The position numbers and the translations under genes are program-made. DNA of 64,000 nucleotides from NCBI RefSeq assembly GCF_004210375.1, contig NC_134825.1:66579558-66643557 (forward strand), in the 5' to 3' direction. Of the stretch, positions 46,008-56,892 are shown piece after piece (position 1 is the stretch's first letter; every line of letters starts with the position of its first letter). This DNA comes from Tachypleus tridentatus (lineage: Eukaryota; Arthropoda; Merostomata; Xiphosura; Limulidae). The notes under the pieces are model-generated. The model was not told the origin of the DNA. It made no database searches and worked only from the letters and a program-made list of their open reading frames with translations.

Positions 46008-49000
46008 ATGGCCACCTTGATACAATGGAAGTGTCGAGGTTTACATTCTAATCTGGGTGATATCAAAACACTGATTGCTTCCTATCATCCTGTATGTCTT
46101 TCCTTACAAGAAACATTTCTCAAACCTGCTGATACAGTCACCAATCGGCAGTTTTCTCTGTACAGAAATGACAGGCTGTGTGATGGACGAGTACATGGAG
46201 GGGTGGCACTATTGGTTGATCAGTATGTGCCCATCCTGTCTTTGTCACTCAACACACCCTTGGAGGCTGTAGCCATCTGTGTTTCCTTGGGTCTCACCAT
46301 CACTGTTTGTTCTCTCTACCTGTTCCCTGGAGAGACATATGATCAATCAGACCTTGATGCTCTCGTTCAACAGTTGCCATCTCCCTTTCTACTCCTGGGG
46401 GACTTTAATGGACATCATCCCCTCTGGGGAAGTGCTGTTATTGATAGGAGGGGTCACTCTGTAGAGCGTATGCTCTCTGATCACAATCTTTCTCTTTTCG
46501 ATACTGGTTCTTCCACTTATTTTCATGCACCTGGTCAGTCCTTTACCACTATTGATCTCTCGGTTTTCTCCCCTTCATTATTTTCCCATTTTTCATGGAG
46601 GGTTGACAGTAATCCACTAGGCAGTAATTACTTTCCTATACTTTTGAGAGAGATTGGCTGTGTTCGATACCACCCTACCTGCGTGCCCAGGTGGAAGCTG
46701 GATCAGGCAGACTGGTCCACTTTCACTGCTCTCGCAGAACTTGATCCTGCCATTGTGAATCAGCCATCAATAGACGACTGTGTGGCAGTGGTAACTGACT
46801 GTATTATATAAGCAGCTGCTCAGTGTATTCCTAAAACCTTGACACATTTTCTACGATATCCTGGCCCGTGGTGGAATCCTGCTTGCCACTTGGCACGGAA
46901 GGCTCAAAAACGGGCCTAGGATACTTTCTGTAGATATCCCATACTTTCAAACCACATCGCTTTCCAACGGGCCCGTGCACATGCTAGGTGGGTAAGACGT
47001 TAAAGCCAGAAGGAATCTTGGATTAAGTTCACAACTCGCATATCTTTTACCACCAGTTCCAACGTCATATGGGACAGGATTCGAAAGGTCAGTGGGCACT
47101 ACAATTCTGTCCCCTTTTCCATCTTACTCTCTGATGGCCAAGAGGTAGCTGATGTCTGGAGCATCGCCGATACTCAAGGTGAAAGCTTTTGCCGGGTATC
47201 TAGCACTTCTGCTTGTTCCTCCATCTTCTTGGCCATCAAGACTCTGGCAGAACATTCACCTCTTTCCTTTCGAACTGACTGTCTTTTTTACTATAATTGT
47301 CCCTTTACACTGGTGGAACTGAAAATGGCCCTTCATCGGTCTGGCAGTACATCTGTTGGACCTGATGATGTACACTATGACATGTTGCGCTATCTCTCTC
47401 TCTCCTGCTTCTCTTGATATTCTTCTAATTGTTTTTAATTGGATCTGGCAGGAGAATGTTTTTCCTGATGCCTGGTGCCAGGCTATTATCTTACCTCTCT
47501 CTAAACCTGGGAAAGATTCCAAGATTCCTTCACACTACCGTTTAATTGCTTTGGCGAGCTGTCTCTGTAAGACCTTATAGAGGATGGTTAATGCTCATCT
47601 TGTTTGGTTCCTTGAATCAAACAACCTCCTCTCATCCACCCAGTGTGGGTTCCGACGACAGCATTCCACCACAGACTACCTAATTCGACTGGAAACATCA
47701 ATCAGAGAAGCCTTTCTCAAATGCCAACATCTTGTTTCAATATTTTTTGACATTGAGAATGCTTATGACACAACATGGAGGTATGGCATTTTGTGAGACT
47801 TCCATATATATGGGTTACGTAGCCATTTACCTATGTTTATTAAAAATTTTCTAATGGACAGGAGATTCCAAGTTTGTGTGGGTTCGACACTTTCCCATTC
47901 TTTTGTACAGGAACTTGGGGTCCCTCAGGGCTGTGTTTTGAGTGTCACACTTTTCAGTATAAAGATAAATGCCATCACTGAACAACTCCCTCTCACTGTT
48001 GCAAACGGACTCTATGTTGACGACTTTCACATCTCGTGTCAGTCGTCGAACATGAGATATATTGAGTGGCAACTACAAACTGCCCTTAATTGTGTACTGA
48101 AGTGGACTACGGGGAATGGCTTTAATTTTTCTCTCACTAAAACCGTTTGCATGCACTTTTGCTGCCAATGGGGTATCCACCCTGATCCTGTACTTCGTGT
48201 TGGTGAAGTTTCGCTGCCAGTGGTCCCTAAGACCAAGTTCTTGGGGCTTATTTTTGACAGTAATTAGACCTTTATACCACACTTAAAGCAGCTACTGGTC
48301 AAATGCACAAGAGCACTGAACATCCTCTGTGTCCTCTCTACTGCCAGTTGGGGAGCGGTTCGATGTTCTATGCTCTTATTCATTCAAAACTCGACTATGG
48401 ATCAATGGTCTATGGATTTGCCAGAGCCTCAGCCTTAAATGTGCTGGACCCCATTCATCATCAAGGACTTTGACTCTGCACTGGGGCTTTCCGCACCTCT
48501 CCAGTTCAGAGCTTATATGTGGAATCTCACGAACCTTCTCTGCACCTTCGCCATTTGCAACTGTCTTTACTGTATTCTTCGCTCCTTTCCAAAGCATCCC
48601 ACTTGGGGATGTGTTTACCTTCCTCACTGGGCCGTAATTTTTCAAAACAGACGATCTGCCATTGCTCCTTTTGACCTTTGCATCCAGGTGCAATTGGATG
48701 AATTGGGTCTTTCCTTGGAAAACATTGCAGAATCCACTGGTTAGCCCATCCCCCATGGCTTATTACAGCCCCCAAATGTAACCTTTAAGTCATCTGAAAA
48801 AAGCAGATACTCCCAATTGGAAGTACTGTCTTTTATTTACTGAACATCTTTCGAACAACCTTTCTATTCCAATTTATACGGATGGTTCAAAATCAGGTGA
48901 CTCTGTGGGCTCTGCCATGGTTTGTTGCGGTTCGGTGGTTGCGCACAGAATCCCCTCTACAGGTTTTGTGTTCACTGCTGAACTGTACGCCATATCTCTT

Positions 49001-49564
49001 GCCCTGGATCATATTGAAGCTGAGCCGTACTCTGACTGCACTATTTATACTGACTCCCTTAGTTCTCTGCTGGCCTTGGAATCACTACACGTTGGCTTAC
49101 ACCCTGTTCTCACAGATATTCAAAACCGACTGGCCCATTTCTCATTGACATCTACTTCAATCCAGTTTTTCTGGATACCGGGCCACATTGGTATTCGCAG
49201 GAATGTGCTTGCAGAAATGGCAGCTAAATCTATCTGCTCTGGCACTATCACCACTGTGCCTATTCCATACATGGACTATGGTCCTGTATTCAAGGCTTGG
49301 CTCTGTGCCAGCTGGCAGTCCACTTGGAGTGAGCAATGTGACAACAAGCTTTTTCAAATAAAACCCTATATTGGGCTTTGGCCGTCTAGCTTCCATAAGG
49401 TTTGGAAGGAGGAAGTTGTTCTAACTAGACTACGCATTGGTCACAGTTTTTTAACTCATCATTTTCTTTTATCTGGAACTGATGCACCAGTGTGTAGTTT
49501 GTGTAACACTCAAATCACTGTAAGCCACATTTTACTTACCTGCCATCATTATGACTCTCAATGA
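46008..49564 (+). pseudogene. LINE ORF2: endonuclease, reverse transcriptase, RNase H
   Basis: The endonuclease (46,008-46,811) shows 'LSLQETFLKP' (catalytic E), 'GGVALLVDQYVP', 'LLGDFNGHHPLWGS' and 'FTTIDLSVFS'. The expected SDHFP motif has become 'SNYFP', removing a catalytic D-H pair. TAA at 46,809 replaces an expected glutamine. The RT (about 47,290-48,260) shows 'STQCGFRRQHSTTDYLIR', 'DIENAYDTTW', 'GVPQGCVLS' and the catalytic 'YVDD' at 48,015-48,026. Stops fall at 47,418, 47,578, near 47,795 and at 48,265. RNase H (48,868-49,240) keeps 'YTDGSKSGDS', 'TAELYAIS', 'YTDSLSSLLAL' and 'WIPGHIGI'. A C-terminal Cys-rich segment (CSLCN, H, C) ends the protein. Disabled, but young enough for all motifs to be legible. 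Confidence 0.9.
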
Positions 49565-50605
49565 CGGCACTATTTTAAACATGTTCTGTCCCAGAGTTTG
49601 TCTGTAACATTGGACAGTGTTATTGGTGATGGTGACACTGTCCACCTTGATAAAGTTTTTAGTTTTTTAATGGCTATTAATCTTTTTAACCTCATTTAAG
49701 TGTTTGATATTTATTCATTACACATTTTTAATTGTGGTTCCCTTTTCAGTCTCAGTCTCTCTAGTTCAATTTGACATTGTAAAATGGCCATAACATTAAA
49801 TAACTCGATACCAGGACTGGAAAGGTCAACTTCAGGTGACTAACGCTGCTGTTTGAACTACCCGTTAGTCGTCTTGGTGAGTTGTTATTACACTTTTGCT
49901 GCATGTCATTTAACACTTTTATTACTTTACCCTTTAGTACTGGCCATAATGACACATAACCTGGAACCAGGACAGGTGACTGACGGTGGTTTTTGTACTT
50001 ACCTGTTAGTCTTTCTGGTGGGTTATGATCATTACCATTTTGCTATAGGAAGCCCTTTACAACTCTTTAGACTGGATGTCAACATTGGTTTTATGCCATT
50101 TTATGTTTTAATTGCTGTTTTGTTAATACCTTTGTTTCCTTTTACGAATTTTACTACATTTACTTTACTTCTACCTTTTTACAGGACATTTGGCTAATTT
50201 TTATTACCATTTTGCTATATGTCTTTTAACACTTCTCTTATTTTACCTTTTGATAATGGCTGTTATGACAACATAACCTGGAACCAGTACTGGAAAGGTC
50301 AACTTCAGGTGATGACGGTGGTTCTTGTACTTACCTGTTAGTCTTCCTGGCGGGTTATGATCATTACCTTTTTGCTAGAGAAAGTCCTTTACAACTTCTC
50401 TTACTCTGCTTTCTCTCTTAACATTGTAGACTAGGTGTCAACATTGATTTTATACTTTTTCTGTTTTTCAATAATGTTTTGTTTTACCTTCATTCCCTTT
50501 TATGTATTTTACTGTATTTAATTTATTCTTACCTTTTTTACTGGATGTTTGGTGCAGATAACCTAGCTGCTTTGTGCCATAAAACACTAAATCAATCAAT
50601 AAACT
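49565..50605 (+). repeat. LINE 3' UTR with three imperfect repeats
   Basis: Units begin at about 49,783, 49,945 and 50,262. Each carries 'ggccataa / gacaacataacctggaacca', 'tggaaaggtcaacttcaggt', 'gtacttacctgttagtct' and 'ggtgggttatgatcattacc', with differences and indels. The region ends with the LINE 3' terminus. Confidence 0.8.
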
Positions 50606-51155
50606 TTAACACCTATCTCTTTCCGTAACATACATTCCAACATATCCCAAGATCCACTTCTTTTGGTTGTGGGCACAGGCGTTTTGTCGGGTGCATTTTC
50701 TCCCACCCCAAGATGCAAAATGATCATTTGTTCACATCCTCAGTTGCTGGAATCCTCTTTCAACAGCAAAGACCTGTCCAATTGACCCAGGGCAGGATCC
50801 ATGAAGGTTGATAGACTTCCCTCAAATAAAGACAGTAAAGAAAAAAGATGTGGTCATAAACAGAAGGGTTCTCCACCCAATTCACCTACACATAAATAAA
50901 AATGGCTACCTTGATACAATGGAACTGTTGAGTTTTACGTTCTCTTCTGGATGACATCAAAACACTGATTGCTTTTTATCATTGTGTATGTCTTTCTTTA
51001 CAGGAAACATTTCTGAAACCTATCAGTTGTCACCTTTTGGCAGTTTTCTTTGTAGAGAAATGACAGGCTGTGTGATGGATGAGTGCATGGAGGGGTGACA
51101 CTGTTGGTTGATCAGCATGTGCTCACTCCGTCTTTGCCACTGGACACACCCTACT
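50606..51155 (+). repeat. I-superfamily LINE, ORF1 end to endonuclease start (copy 3)
   Basis: Parallels 45,720-46,260 of copy 1: 'cccaccccaagatgcaaaat', 'ggatccatgaaggttgatag', 'aaatggctaccttgataca', 'gacaggctgtgtgatggatg', 'ggacacaccct'. It lies directly behind the 3' end of copy 1 in the same orientation. It has many stops and is truncated at both ends. Confidence 0.88.
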
Positions 51156-51189
51156 ATATATATAGCATTAGTATTTCATTACTATTTAG

Positions 51190-51445
51190 TTTTTTTTTAA
51201 TTTTACTCAAAGCTACACAAGGGCTATCCCTAATTTAGCAGTGTAAAACTAGAATGAAGGCAGCTATTCATCACTGCTCACAGCCAATTCTTAGCTACTC
51301 TTTTACCAATGAATAGTGGGATTGACCTGCACAAATTTTATGCATTCAAGGCTGAAAGGGTGAACATATTTGTTGTGTCAGGAATTTGAACTTGTTACCT
51401 TCAGATTACAGATAGAGTACCCTAAGCACTGGGCCATGATTAGCC
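51190..51445 (-). repeat. SINE, main family, diverged
   Basis: - strand head 'gggctaatcatggcccagtg', core 'gtcaatcccactattcattg', tail 'gatagcccttgtgtagcttt'. It lies just after LINE copy 3. Confidence 0.9.
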
Positions 51446-51562
51446 CTATTGTGTAGATCACTAGCTTGTAGCCTTTTAATAAACTTTTTTTGAAATTCTC
51501 ATTACATGTGTCTCTCTATAATATTCCTGTTTCACCCTTTACCCTCCTTCCTCTTTGTTAAA

Positions 51563-51685
51563 GCCACCCAATAGCAGAGTGGTAAGTTTATGGATAAGTA
51601 ATGCTAAAAACTGGTTTCATGATGTGTGATGAGCACAGCATGAATACCATTTTTTTAGCTTTGTGTTTCACTACAAACAAGACAC
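51563..51685 (+). repeat. Short tRNA-like SINE, second family
   Basis: 'cacccaatagcagagtggta', 'agtttatggataagtaatgc', 'tggtttcatgatgtgtgatg', 'agctttgtgtttcactacaa'. The tail 'acaaacaagacac' matches the family's A/C-rich end. Confidence 0.75.
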
Positions 51686-52046
51686 ATTGCAAAAAGTTAT
51701 AAAATTAAAGTTGTTCTTTTTTGAGCTGAATGTGTCAGTCAAATATGAGGAATACATGTAACAGGCAGGTTACCTTCTGTATGGTTATTACATGTATTTT
51801 CCATTAAATTTTATTGTTGTCATAATTATGGCTGAAAATCTGTACCAAATTAAATATTACTACAAATGCAGATTTATTTTTAATCAAGATGGATAGTATG
51901 CTGGAGAGTTAAGATCACTTCACTTTGGCCATTTTAAATTTGAGGAGTGCAAAAAAATCACTAATTTTTAGAAATTTTGTTAATTTTCAGTAGATTTTAG
52001 CAAAAAAAAAAAATTTTTACAGATCTTTTTGTAAGAGACAACAGAA
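51686..52046 (+). other. Probable promoter / 5' UTR region of Gart
   Basis: No coding sequence. A pyrimidine-poor but AG-terminated site (tttttacag, ending 52,020) could be the acceptor of a 5' UTR exon 26 bp before the ATG. No TATA box is firmly placed. Confidence 0.35.
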
Positions 52047-52191
52047 ATGACGGACAAAGTTCTTATACTGGGTTGTGGAGGAAGAGAACATGTTCTTGCC
52101 TGGAAAATTGCACAGTCTCCTTGTGTTCAGCATGTGTTTGTTGCTCCTGGCAATGGTGGGACCCAGTTGATGAAAAAGGTTTCAAATATTG
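52047..52191 (+). CDS. Gart: Gart coding exon 1: N-terminal domain of GARS
   Basis: Start of the trifunctional purine-synthesis enzyme (GARS-AIRS-GART in animals). The N-terminal GARS unit joins phosphoribosylamine and glycine with ATP to give GAR, step 2 of de novo IMP synthesis, in the cytosol. The exon encodes [20 protein letters not shown] then '[19 protein letters not shown]'. GxGGREHxLAWK and the VAPGNxGT loop are hallmark GARS sequences. The ATG has the context acagaaATG and sits where the family protein starts. The donor is attg|gtaatc (phase 1). The GARS identity is certain. That AIRS and GART domains follow is inferred from animal gene structure, because the window ends before them. 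Confidence 0.95.
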
Positions 52192-55100
52192 GTAATCACT
52201 TTTAATTAGTTGTTGGAATATATAGTGTTGAAGTAGTTTTAGTAAGGTTTTAGTTTGTACATTATGTTAAAGCTTGAGATAAAGCCTTCCTAAAAGTGTT
52301 AATTTTTTCTTCAATGAGTGCAGCAAAGTAATAAAAAACATTTTCAGAAAAAAGACTACCACTTTATTTAAGGTACTATTACCAACTTGTGGCTAAGTTT
52401 TGTCTGTTATTAGCTTTTCTGACAGCTTATATCAGATCCATAATGGGAAAAGAAAGGTTTGTCCATTGTTTGGAGGTACAATGTACATTAACAAAAATGT
52501 GGGAAAAACAAGTGGAAAATGTACAGTTTATTCTCCTTTTTTCTAAGTTAACAGAGTTAGCCCTTAAATTTTTTCACACACCTTGGGACTTGTTTATGCA
52601 TAAAAGACCTATTTATGTCCCAAGATACATACAACTCAAAATCATTATATTGCTTGTTTTATTATTAACCTGAGGAACATTTCAGTTGTATATGAAAATC
52701 CAGACAGCCTTTTGGTTTCCAACTTAAAGATATGAAACTCAGTAGTGGTATGTACATAAGATCAAGATACATAGGTCTTAAATCTTGATGAAGAAAATGA
52801 AATAGAGGTTGCATTAAATTTTGTTAATTTTTTTGTTACAAATAACATTACCACAAGTGTTTAATGTGTATCAACTGTCATACTTGGGTGTATTGATTTG
52901 ATGCATTTTTTGTATGGATGAAGGAATTTGTAACTTCAGGTTATGTTCTACAGATTATGTAGCTGTTGGAAATAAAATGTTATTGGTATGAATTTTCAGC
53001 TTTGAACATTCAAAAAGGTTTCATTGTGATATATCTTTTGAGAAGCAAGTAAAAATGTTCACCTTTGTTGTAGATTGTAATTATATATTTTTATGCTTTC
53101 TTACATTTTTGTAGAACTTTCTTATAGATTTGATTTTATTAAAATGGTAAAATTTTATTTTTATTCAAAACACAGCATGCAGCCTCACTGTTTTAAATCT
53201 CTGGTGTACAACAAAAATTTTTTTTTACCATCTCAAACTTATAATAAGCAAGTTGACTTTTTAACCATTCATCACAAGGCTTCACTTAATACATGCAATA
53301 AATTTGAAACCAACGGTATGTATATTTCTTTACATTTATTTTTGGTGTATTTCCTTTTCCATTTAAGCAGTTTCATAGATAAATAAGGCCTAAAGTAAAC
53401 AGTACAACACATCACTCTTGTTGGAGAAATAAAACTTGATAAAGTCAAGTATAAAATTACTTGACAAAGTCTACTTCATTTTGTTCGATGAAAAAAACCT
53501 TTTTTCCTGTTATACTGAAACATAAATGTAATGGACTATAAAATGATAAAGCAAGGTTTTTTTAAAGCTTTGAAGAAAAGGTAATTATGTTACAAACTAT
53601 TTACAATCAATTCTTCCAACAACTTATTGCCAAGCTAAGTTTTATTTCATTGTTCTGATCACTTTGTAAATCTCTGCTGAAATGGAAGTAGTATTGGTTC
53701 ATACAAATGAAAAACAACTGAATAACTTTCACTACATATTTAATCACTAGCCAATGACTTCTCAAAGCTTAGATTTAGCCAATTACATTACATGGTCAAC
53801 TGAGGTTGCCTAAAGTTGATAAAACTACACTTGTATTCAGATTACAAAGTTCAACTAGTGCTATTCAAAACTATTTTCACTTTTCTTCCAGGAAGATACA
53901 AGTGTCAAAATAAGCAGAAAAGTCAAAATTCTACAACATTATGTTTTTATTTGGAGTAAATTGTACTTGCCCTAAAGTCAACGTCTGAAAATATTTGTTT
54001 ATCTATAAAGTTTAAAATGTTTTAACCAAGTAAATTTGGACTTAAAGGGTTTGTTTTAATGTGTGGAAGAATAACTACATGTTTTTTATTTTTTTAATTT
54101 AATGGCACAATTTAGTCTTGTTATGAGACTAGCCCTTGCAGGCATGACAGTTAAATTGAGGTGATATCCTACGTAAAAGCTACAGAGTTATCAAATTATT
54201 ATTTTATAGCCAGTATTTCTAAGTCCCCTCTGGAACAATGGTAAGTCTTCATATTTATAATACTCAAATCAAGGGTTCATTTCCTCTCAGTGAACATTGC
54301 AGATAACCTGATGTGGCTTTGTTAAAAGAAAAACCATACACACAGTATTCCTAGATCTGATAGTTTTGTTCTTTGTTTCTTGATGTTTCTCAAGACAAAG
54401 GTATAGTTAAATTTTCAATTGGTTTTTGCAATAAAATCTATTGAAAGAAGGTTATGTAGTTAACACTCATTTTTTGTTTTAACTGTTTAAACATTTTTTA
54501 TTTAAATTTTCACTTCTCAGAGCATTATTCGCATTGCTTTTGGGTAGATTTGCTAGGTACTTTGCTAGTGGCCACAAGGTTGATTTAAGATATACTTGCA
54601 AAAGGTTCATAAAATGAAACAGGCAAACTATAATTTATTTGAAGTGTTTCATGAAACAAAAATGATATATAGAAATGAATAACAAGTATTTAGTTACTTA
54701 ATTTCATTTTTGAATTAGTACTAACAGCTTAACTGTTTTATAGATCATACTTGGATAGAGTGTGACTTAATATAGCAATATATAAAAAATGACAAAATAA
54801 TAGTTTTACAAACATGTTTTTGTTACCAAAATATTTTATTTTGTAACCTGTTTCAAGTTACATGTGATAACAGTTATCCCAGAGTAATATATTTAGATAT
54901 CTTGTAAGCTAGCTGTTTTGAATTAATAAGGTACATATTACTTTTATTAAAAAACTGTTTTTTGTGTAGACGTTTTGCATCCAAAAACGTTACCACTTCC
55001 ATTTTCCATTTTTGTTAATAATAATGAACATGCTTTCAAATAAGTGAAGATCTTTCATTACAACTATGCAGTAATTTCTTCAGAACATGTCTTTGTATTG

Positions 55101-56041
55101 TTGTTCCCAATTTCAAACATAAATCTCGTTGAAAAGTGCATAATGTATCAAAAGTTTCTATTTTGATTATCATTGTAAGTTCTATAGAAACGTCTTTTGA
55201 AGAATTGTTAAATAATCAAAACCAACAAAAATATTTAAGCTTGAAGGCTGCTAGAAAAATGCATATTCATGTATTTTTTCAAATTACTACTTATTAAGGC
55301 TATCCATTATTGTGTTACATTGTCAGAAGTGTTTTTTGAAGGTTTAGATGAAAGTGGTTTTCTTCAAGAATAATTTTCCTTCATATCATATGATATACAA
55401 AAATTTTGAATGAATGTTCTATAATGTGATCAAACAAATTGAAAACCTCAATAAAAATGCTTTTTCATGAAATAAAATTGACTGGAGTGGAAAATATTCC
55501 AAATTTGATTTTTTTTTTCTTTTTTAAATGTAAAAAAAGTAGTATATTCCTTATCATTATTAATTCAATTATCGAAGTTACACCGAGTGAAGTTTACATC
55601 CTGAAATTTTGGGAGCCATTGAATGGGTCCTAGAATTCCACTTTCAGTTGTTGGCAACCTGTGACTGCTACTTCAGCCTGTCTTACTTACGACCCATATG
55701 CTTGGCAAATATCATTGGATAATTTATCCTAAAGGATTCATGATTAAGAATGAATATATTGTATTTTCCAAATTAAATTAAATATTATATACAGTGTGTA
55801 ATTTTGAGTTTGATCCTAACATTAATAAGTGATAAAGTCTGTTCAGTTAATGATAGCCTTTAATTAGTTAACAGTATGTTACCATAAGTAAATAATGTTT
55901 CTGTAAAGATAAGTGTTTACTATATAAGCTTTATATTTAATATAAATGAATAAATCACTTGTATTGTCTATAGTAGTTTTAAACCAATCCTTTTTGTAAT
56001 ATATTTATGATATCTTGTGTATTATGCAATGTTTTATTTAG
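52192..56041 (+). other. Gart intron 1 (3.85 kb)
   Basis: Bounded by gtaatc and tttatttag. AT-rich. It holds a decayed second-family SINE at about 54,220-54,350 ('gtcccctctggaacaatggt', 'caagggttcatttcctctca', 'gatgtggctttgttaaaaga'). Open frames inside (for example 52,389-52,673 and 53,093-53,386) are not protein-like. Confidence 0.9.
54220..54350 (+). repeat. Short tRNA-like SINE, second family, in Gart intron 1
   Basis: The block order matches the copy at 23,573-23,693 on the other strand: tRNA-like head, degenerate B box, 'gtggctttgtt' and an A-rich tail with 'cacaca'. Confidence 0.75.
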
Positions 56042-56137
56042 TTGTTAACATCAAGGACAACAAAGAAGTCTTAGAATGTTGCAAGGCTAGGAAGATTGAT
56101 TTGGTTGTTGTTGGACCAGAGGATCCATTAGCCAATG
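56042..56137 (+). CDS. Gart: Gart coding exon 2
   Basis: 32 codons: VNIKDNKEVLECCKARKIDL then 'VVVGPEDPLANG'. The VVVGPExPLAxG motif closes the GARS N-terminal domain. The acceptor at 56,041 (gttttatttag) joins exon 1 to read VSNI-VVNIKD. The donor is aatg|gtgata (phase 1); GTGATA is a weak but acceptable donor. Confidence 0.93.
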
Positions 56138-56717
56138 GTGATATATATTTTTTCATAATTTATATTGTAGAGTGGACAAATAGTTTTTCCTACTCAGAAT
56201 TAAAGAAATATTAAAACTAATCCTGATTGTCTTTAGGGCCAAAATTCCGCCAATTCCAATTGTAATATTAGATGGGATGAGTCAGTATTAGTTTTTTCAT
56301 TTGTAAGTGTAGTTATTTAAAGCAGCAACCAGCTGAGTTGAGTGCTTGCTTTGTTCAGAAAAACTGAAAAGGAATACACTTCATAGATGAGCTTTTCTAT
56401 TATCATTGTAAACCTTTTGTTGTAGCATTATCTATCCATTAAGTTATGAATTTTATGATATCGCTTGCCAAATTCTTAAACAGTACTTTATAAATTGCAT
56501 GTTGAACTAATGTTGCCAGTTTTTTATAGTAATGCTGGTGTAAATTGTGAAATAATAGTTTTTGAAAATAATTATTGTTTTACTTAATCAGGAAAATATT
56601 AATTTTTCTTCAAATTAATTTTTGGTTTTCTAATATTTCAGTTGACTTAGAAAGTGCAAGAAATATTATTAAATATAATAATTATTTTAAGGATATTGTA
56701 ATGTTTTATTATTTCAG
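56138..56717 (+). other. Gart intron 2 (580 bp)
   Basis: Donor gtgata, acceptor ttatttcag. No repeat or gene recognised. Confidence 0.9.
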
Positions 56718-56892
56718 GCATTGTAGATGAGTTGTCAGCTGCTGGGATTAAATGTTTTGGACCTTCCAAAAAAGCTGCAAAACTTGAATCAAGCAAGGCT
56801 TTTGCAAAAGCATTTATGGAAAAGTATAATATTCCAACAGGCCGATACAAATCTTTTAGTGAACCAGAGGCAGCCAAGAAACATATTCAGAG
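56718..56892 (+). CDS. Gart: Gart coding exon 3
   Basis: Encodes GIVDELSAAGIKCFGPSKKA, then 'AKLESSKAFAKAFMEKYNIP' and 'TGRYKSFSEPEAAKKHIQ'. The G(I/V)xDxLxxxGixxFGPxxxAAxLExSKxFaKxFM block is the linker and start of the ATP-grasp domain. The acceptor tcag|gcattg joins exon 2 to complete the glycine codon. The donor is cagag|gtacta (phase 2). Confidence 0.95.

Larger units (their letters stand above)
44317..50605 (+). mobile_element. I-superfamily LINE with RNase H, copy 1, nearly full length
   Basis: About 6.3 kb. The 5' UTR (44,317-44,900) matches the start of copy 2. ORF1 spans about 44,905-46,005, ORF2 46,008-49,564, and the 3' UTR is about 1 kb with internal repeats, ending 'ataaaacactaaatcaatca' and a short (aatc) tail. 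An APE-type endonuclease followed by RT, then a C-terminal RNase H, places it in the I superfamily (I/Loa/related). ORF1 stops and ORF2 starts two bases apart. Coding is broken by a handful of stops and frameshifts, at least two of which are C-to-T type (CGA to TGA, CAA to TAA), as in methyl-CpG or general decay. Confidence 0.92.

Noticed and set aside
48376-48775. 126- and 82-codon - strand frames
   Set aside because: Antisense shadows of the LINE connection region between RT and RNase H.
53093-53386. 97-codon frame in Gart intron 1
   Set aside because: Phe/Lys/His-rich chance frame; no acceptor/donor pair that would insert it into Gart in frame with conserved sequence.
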